Below, in pieces: positions 6,687 through 9,331 of a stretch of DNA of 9,331 nt; within the stretch, counting starts at the first letter, position 1; every line of letters starts with the position of its first letter. Source of the stretch: Atopobium sp034113385 (GTDB lineage Bacteria; Actinomycetota; Coriobacteriia; Coriobacteriales; Atopobiaceae); assembly GCF_034113385.1 (NCBI RefSeq), contig NZ_JAXEXL010000019.1, forward strand, positions 1 to 9,331, given 5' to 3'. The notes under the pieces were generated by a model, which worked only from the letters and a program-made list of their open reading frames with translations, did not search any database and was not told the DNA's origin. The translations under genes were made by a program, and so were the position numbers.

Positions 6687-8703
6687 GTTGTACCTCCTCC
6701 AGTTTTGCCTGTAATTCCAACCACTCTTCCTCGAGTATAGGAATCTTTTTAGACAGCGCTGTATATTCACTCATAGCTTTGTCAAACTTATCGGCATCCG
6801 CATACAGCTCTTCCGAAGCCATGAGCTCCATAAGTTGTTTATACCTCAACTGAGCAGGTTCCAACGCCGCCTCAATTTCTCGAAGACGCTTTTTGGTACC
6901 TGAAAGTTTTTTATGAGCTGCATTACGCGCCTCTGCTTCTGCACGACGCTGTTCTTTGGTTTTAACATTTCTGCCTTGTGAGGCCGCAGATAGTGCAGTG
7001 GACGATACAGACGTAGCTTGGGTAGGCTTTTGGGTAGCTTGAGTTGCAGAAATACCAACAGAGATACCCTGTTCTCCAGCTGCACGAGCCTCAAGCTCTG
7101 CACGTTTAAACAAGTAGTACTCGTAATCTCCATCGTAGACAGTTACCTTGCCATCACGCACATCAATTACCTTATTGGCAATGGCGCGCACCAAATGCTC
7201 GTCATGGCTAATGAGCACAATAGTGCCGGCAAAGCTTTGCAATGCTTCTTCAAGCACTTGAACTGAGTCAATATCTAAATGGTTGGTAGGCTCGTCCAAG
7301 CAAAGCAAAGGATCGGGTGCCACCAGCATTTTTGCCAATGCTAAGCGTGCGCGCTCTCCACCAGAAAGTACGCTCACGCGCTTTTCTACATCATCACCAT
7401 GGAATAAGAACGCACCAAGCAAACGTCGTTCTTCTGAAGTAGTCCAGCCAGTCGCAACGCTATCCATTTCACCCAAAACCGTATGCGATGCCGTTAAAGT
7501 TTCTAATTGATGCTGAGCATAATAGGAACTTGAAACGTTTTGGCCTAGCTCAATACTTCCAGCCGTTGGCTTGGTATGAGCCACAATAAGTTTCATAAGC
7601 GTAGATTTACCAGCACCATTAGGTCCAACTAACGCCACGTGGTCTCCGCGATATAAGGTGAAATCAACATCTTTATACACCAGATTATCACCGTAAGCCT
7701 TGGTCACCTTATTAAGAGTAATAACAGAATCGCCTGTGCGAGGCGGCTCAGGGAACCTAAAGTGTACGTGCTTGGCTTGCTCCGGTAATACAACGAGTTC
7801 TTCTTTAATTTTTTCAAGCTTTTTGACGCGTTCCTGAACCTGCTTTGCTTTAGTTGGCTTATAGCGGAACTTCTCAATAAATACTTCCATATGCGCAATA
7901 TCGCGCTCCTGAGCAGCACGTTTAGCGCGAAGCTGTTCCAAATTAGCTGAACGCTGCTGTAAATACGAAGAATAATTTCCTGTATACGTGACCAAGCTAC
8001 GATTTTCTAGTGCAGCAACATGGTTCACACAAGCATCCATAAAAGAACGATCGTGGCTCACAAGAAGTACCGCACCATCGTAATTAGAAAGGAATGACTC
8101 GAGCCAGCGCACGCTCTCCAAATCCAAATGATTGGTAGGCTCGTCCAGTAAAAGCACATCTGGATGGCGAAGCAGCAGTTTAGACAAGGCAATACGCATT
8201 TGCCAGCCACCAGAAAAATCTTTTGCCGGCTTATTGAGGTCTTCTACTGGGAAACCTAAGCCACACAAAATCTGACGGGCACGACTTTCCAGCTCGTAGC
8301 CACCAGCATGTTCAAAGCGATCCTGTGCACGACCATATTCCTCAAGCATGCCTGTAAGCAACGCCTCATCAGTAGTGACAGAAATCTGTTGTTCAAGCTG
8401 TGCAATGCGCTTTGCCAAGGTTTTAATTTCCGTTGCGGAATCCATGACTTCATCGAGCGCACTTTTTTTGCCAGCAAGTTTATTTTCTTGTTCCAGATAG
8501 CCAAGGGATGCACCGCGAGCAAAACTCACGGAACCTTCATCGTAGCTTTCTTGACCCATAATGATTTTAAGTAAGGTAGTTTTTCCAGCGCCATTGGGCC
8601 CAACAAGTGCCCAACGCTCCTGTGCATTCAACTGCAAGGTTGCACCGGAATACAGAGTACGTCCGCCAAACGATTTACTTATTTTATCTGCAAGAACAAT
8701 CAC
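6679..8703 (-). CDS. ABC-F family ribosome-associated ATPase
   Basis: ABC-F proteins are soluble, have no transmembrane domain, and bind the ribosomal E site to ease stalled translation or gate early elongation. The 674-residue protein has two ATPase cassettes. Cassette 1: Walker A GPNGAGKT 35-42, signature FSGGW 163-167, Walker B LLLDEPTNHLD 184-194 with E188, and switch histidine in SHD 216-218. Cassette 2: GPNGAGKS 360-367, LSGGE 446-450, LDEPTNHLD 469-477 with E471, and SHD 499-501. Residues about 245-310 are the charged helical interdomain linker that reaches towards P-site tRNA. After an Ala/Thr/Gln/Ser-rich spacer (about 550-580), a charged coiled-coil tail occupies about 582-674, as in YdiF/Uup-like members. 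The start is GTG 8703 with AGGAG seven nt upstream. It is the first gene of the operon. Housekeeping rather than antibiotic-resistance function seems likely from its context, but the exact subfamily is not settled by eye. Confidence 0.94.
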   Translation of the reverse strand: MIVLADKISKSFGGRTLYSGATLQLNAQERWALVGPNGAGKTTLLKIIMGQESYDEGSVSFARGASLGYLEQENKLAGKKSALDEVMDSATEIKTLAKRIAQLEQQISVTTDEALLTGMLEEYGRAQDRFEHAGGYELESRARQILCGLGFPVEDLNKPAKDFSGGWQMRIALSKLLLRHPDVLLLDEPTNHLDLESVRWLESFLSNYDGAVLLVSHDRSFMDACVNHVAALENRSLVTYTGNYSSYLQQRSANLEQLRAKRAAQERDIAHMEVFIEKFRYKPTKAKQVQERVKKLEKIKEELVVLPEQAKHVHFRFPEPPRTGDSVITLNKVTKAYGDNLVYKDVDFTLYRGDHVALVGPNGAGKSTLMKLIVAHTKPTAGSIELGQNVSSSYYAQHQLETLTASHTVLGEMDSVATGWTTSEERRLLGAFLFHGDDVEKRVSVLSGGERARLALAKMLVAPDPLLCLDEPTNHLDIDSVQVLEEALQSFAGTIVLISHDEHLVRAIANKVIDVRDGKVTVYDGDYEYYLFKRAELEARAAGEQGISVGISATQATQKPTQATSVSSTALSAASQGRNVKTKEQRRAEAEARNAAHKKLSGTKKRLREIEAALEPAQLRYKQLMELMASEELYADADKFDKAMSEYTALSKKIPILEEEWLELQAKLEEVQLE
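6692..6700 (-). promoter_or_regulatory. Strong ribosome binding site for the small membrane protein
   Basis: GGAGGAGGT, an almost full anti-16S match, lies five nt upstream of TTG 6686. It is located inside the last codons of the ABC-F gene, where the ABC-F frame does not need it, and is the strongest Shine-Dalgarno sequence in the window. Confidence 0.75.
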
Positions 8704-8733
8704 AGAACTACTCCTGTACCTATAACTTTTCTC

Positions 8734-8746
8734 ACTATAAAGTATA
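8734..8746 (-). promoter_or_regulatory. Candidate -10 region for the ABC-F operon
   Basis: On the minus strand TATACT (8746-8741) is followed closely by TATAGT (8739-8734). Either could act as a -10 box. With TATACT, transcription would start near 8734 and give a leader of about 30 nt before GTG 8703. No convincing -35 (TTGACA-like) lies 16-18 nt upstream, and there is no TG extension, so this is only a candidate. It may depend on an activator or on another sigma factor. Confidence 0.35.
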
Positions 8747-8748
8747 CG

Positions 8749-8783
8749 AGACCTCTAGGAATATATACTGCTCATATAGGTCT
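8749..8783. repeat. Inverted repeat AGACCT/AGGTCT upstream of the ABC-F operon
   Basis: AGACCT (8749-8754) and AGGTCT (8778-8783) are perfect 6-bp inverted arms. Further AT-rich complementarity (ATAT-type) lies between them. They sit just upstream of the candidate -10 box, where an operator or a -35-region binding site would be expected. It may be chance in AT-rich DNA. Confidence 0.35.
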
Positions 8784-8857
8784 TTTATGAATACATATGC
8801 TCTAGCTGCGCTTTTATAATTTCCTTGCGAGAAAAACTATAAAAATGTATTCAAAAA
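8784..8857. repeat. Long-spaced inverted repeat around TGAATACAT
   Basis: TGAATACAT (8788-8796) and ATGTATTCA (8845-8853) are perfect 9-bp inverted arms. Allowing one mismatch, they extend to 13 bp (8784-8796 with 8845-8857). The arms are 48 nt apart with AT-rich DNA between. No protein or terminator explains them. Confidence 0.4.
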
Positions 8858-8861
8858 CGAA

Positions 8862-8930
8862 CGATCTATTTGCGACCAAATGAGCGACTCGTTAGCAACA
8901 AAATTCGCAACTCGTTAGCGACCGAGCAAG
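8862..8930. repeat. Degenerate 23-bp tandem repeat, three units
   Basis: The units are 8862-8884, 8885-8907 and 8908-8930. The best-conserved core, present in units 2 and 3, is ACTCGTTAGCRAC; the 16-bp block GCRACTCGTTAGCRAC occurs at 8884-8899 and 8907-8922 with two differences. Unit 1 matches unit 2 at about 15 of 23 positions. The array lies between the tRNA-Val terminator and the operon promoter region, and contains no reading frame. Confidence 0.55.
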
Positions 8931-8935
8931 ACAAC

Positions 8936-8967
8936 AAAAAAGTCAGACGACTAATATGCCGTCTGAC
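8936..8967 (-). terminator. Rho-independent terminator of tRNA-Val
   Basis: On the minus strand GTCAGACG (8967-8960) pairs with CGTCTGAC (8949-8942). Two further inner pairs, one of them G·U, leave a 6-nt loop. The stem is followed directly by six T residues. It lies 9 nt after the encoded CCA of tRNA-Val and separates that gene from the ABC-F operon on the same strand. Confidence 0.9.
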
Positions 8968-8976
8968 CTGCTGTTT

Positions 8977-9051
8977 TGGTGGGCGATATGCGATTTGAAC
9001 GCATGACCCCTTCCGTGTGAAGGAAGTGCTCTACCCCTGAGCCAATCGCCC
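8977..9051 (-). tRNA. tRNA-Val, anticodon CAC
   Basis: The cloverleaf is complete: acceptor GGGCGAT/ATCGCCC, D stem GCTC/GAGC, anticodon stem CTTCC/GGAAG with loop TTCACAC, and T stem ATGCG/CGCAT with loop TTCAAAT. There are 72 nt plus an encoded CCA (8979-8977). Anticodon CAC reads the valine codon GUG. The gene stands alone on this strand, with its own promoter and terminator. Confidence 0.97.
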
Positions 9052-9061
9052 GTGGGTTCTT

Positions 9062-9070
9062 ACTATAGCA
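9062..9070 (-). promoter_or_regulatory. Extended -10 promoter of tRNA-Val
   Basis: TGCTATAGT (9070-9062) is an extended -10 element (TG-N-TATAGT). Transcription would start about 4-5 nt before the mature 5' end at 9051. No good -35 hexamer lies 16-18 nt upstream, consistent with reliance on the TG extension. The neighbouring tRNA-Ala promoter carries the same sequence on the other strand. Confidence 0.65.
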
Positions 9071-9146
9071 GAATATGCACTCAGCACATCACATATTTTT
9101 GGGCTGTCTTACAGATATGTACTTACCATTTTTTTACTTCTTTTGC

Positions 9147-9174
9147 TTGACCAAAAAGTATGCTCTGCTATAGT
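9147..9174 (+). promoter_or_regulatory. Sigma-70-type promoter of tRNA-Ala
   Basis: TTGACC (9147-9152) and TATAGT (9169-9174) are separated by 16 nt. The -10 is preceded by TGC, giving an extended -10. A T-rich tract (about 9129-9145) just upstream could act as an UP element. The predicted start near 9181 is about 15 nt before the tRNA. It is the best promoter in the window. Confidence 0.85.
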
Positions 9175-9195
9175 TATTCAAGCGTCAACGCACGC

Positions 9196-9271
9196 GGGGA
9201 ATTAGCTCAGCTGGGAGAGCGCATGACTGGCAGTCATGAGGTCAGGGGTTCGATCCCCCTATTCTCCACCA
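9196..9271 (+). tRNA. tRNA-Ala, anticodon GGC
   Basis: The cloverleaf is complete: acceptor GGGGAAT/ATTCTCC, D stem GCTC/GAGC, anticodon stem CATGA/TCATG with loop CTGGCAG, and T stem AGGGG/CCCCT with loop TTCGATC. There are 73 nt plus an encoded CCA (9269-9271). The acceptor contains the G3·U70 wobble pair, the main identity element for alanyl-tRNA synthetase, which supports reading the anticodon as GGC (codon GCC). Confidence 0.97.
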
Positions 9272-9282
9272 AGTATATGAGG

Positions 9283-9308
9283 GCGGCGGCATATGCCGTC
9301 GCTTTTTT
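9283..9308 (+). terminator. Rho-independent terminator of tRNA-Ala
   Basis: GCGGCGGC (9283-9290) pairs with GCCGTCGC (9295-9302) with one G·U pair and an ATAT loop, followed by six T residues. It lies 11 nt after the encoded CCA of tRNA-Ala. Confidence 0.88.
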
Positions 9309-9313
9309 ATTAA

Positions 9314-9331
9314 GGGCTCATGGCGCAACGG
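9314..9331 (+). tRNA. Possible 5' end of a further tRNA, cut by window edge
   Basis: The last 18 bases divide naturally as a tRNA start: a 7-nt acceptor strand GGGCTCA, the two linker bases TG (T at position 8), a D-stem arm GCGC and the beginning of a D loop AACGG. This fits tRNAs of the GGCGCAACGGTAGCGC type, but the isotype cannot be told and the 3' half is missing. It lies only 5 nt after the terminator T run, so it would need readthrough or a promoter overlapping the tRNA-Ala unit. Confidence 0.5.

Noticed and set aside
6687..6770. Longer version of the small membrane protein starting at ATG 6770
   Set aside because: It would overlap ABC-F by 92 nt. The added basic segment is an out-of-frame reading of the ABC-F coiled-coil tail, and the strong RBS points to TTG 6686.
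6679..8703. ABC-F gene considered as an antibiotic-resistance determinant
   Set aside because: It heads a housekeeping operon, has a coiled-coil tail like general ABC-F factors, and there is no leader-peptide attenuator or mobile element nearby.
8607..8819. Plus-strand 70-codon frame across the start of ABC-F and the promoter region
   Set aside because: It is antisense to ABC-F for half its length, has no ribosome binding site that I can see, and its product has no recognisable features.
8862..8930. Tandem repeats considered as a CRISPR remnant
   Set aside because: Units are only 23 bp, degenerate and directly adjacent with no spacers, and no cas gene is present.

Overview
The window reads as a piece of a bacterial chromosome of intermediate GC. 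Most of it (1-8703) is one tightly packed run of nine genes on the minus strand. Two divergent tRNA genes and the first bases of a possible third lie at the right end. The fused cytidylate kinase/acyltransferase, the order scpA-scpB-rluB-cmk-ispH-der, and frequent GTG/TTG starts fit a Gram-positive bacterium. My best guess is a Coriobacteriia member of the Atopobium/Lancefieldella/Olsenella type. That guess comes from gene order and protein character, not from a search. There is no sign of phage, transposon, CRISPR or other accessory DNA.

Reading the minus strand in transcription order (right to left), the genes are: a duplicated-ATPase ABC-F protein (8703-6679); a 96-residue two-helix membrane protein (6686-6396); an M50 site-2-protease-like membrane metalloprotease (6377-5637); scpA (5637-4822); scpB (4821-4138); rluB-type 23S rRNA pseudouridine synthase (4145-3264); a cmk-plsC fusion (3237-1762); ispH (1752-901); and der, whose C-terminal third is cut off by the left edge (853-1). 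Junctions are overlaps of 8, 1 and 8 nt, a direct abutment, or gaps of 9-47 nt, so a single polycistronic unit is likely. The first four genes start at GTG, TTG, TTG and GTG, and so does cmk-plsC (GTG). Shine-Dalgarno positions decide several of these starts and make some reading frames shorter than the longest possible ORF.

The operon joins ribosome-linked functions (ABC-F, RluB, Der), chromosome segregation (ScpA/ScpB of the SMC complex), precursor and lipid synthesis (CMP kinase, lysophosphatidate acyltransferase, IspH) and a membrane protease with an uncharacterised small membrane neighbour. This is a growth and housekeeping set rather than a specialised pathway.

The stretch 8704-8976 has no gene. 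It holds a weak candidate promoter for the operon, two inverted repeats, a degenerate 23-bp tandem repeat (three units) and the terminator of the tRNA-Val gene. From 8977 to 9331 come tRNA-Val(CAC) on minus, a divergent promoter region in which both promoters carry the same extended -10 sequence, tRNA-Ala(GGC) on plus with its terminator, and 18 bases that match the 5' end of another tRNA. No clearly new biological system is visible. The points most worth a second look are the fusion enzyme, the small membrane protein, an insertion in RluB, and the structure of the control region.
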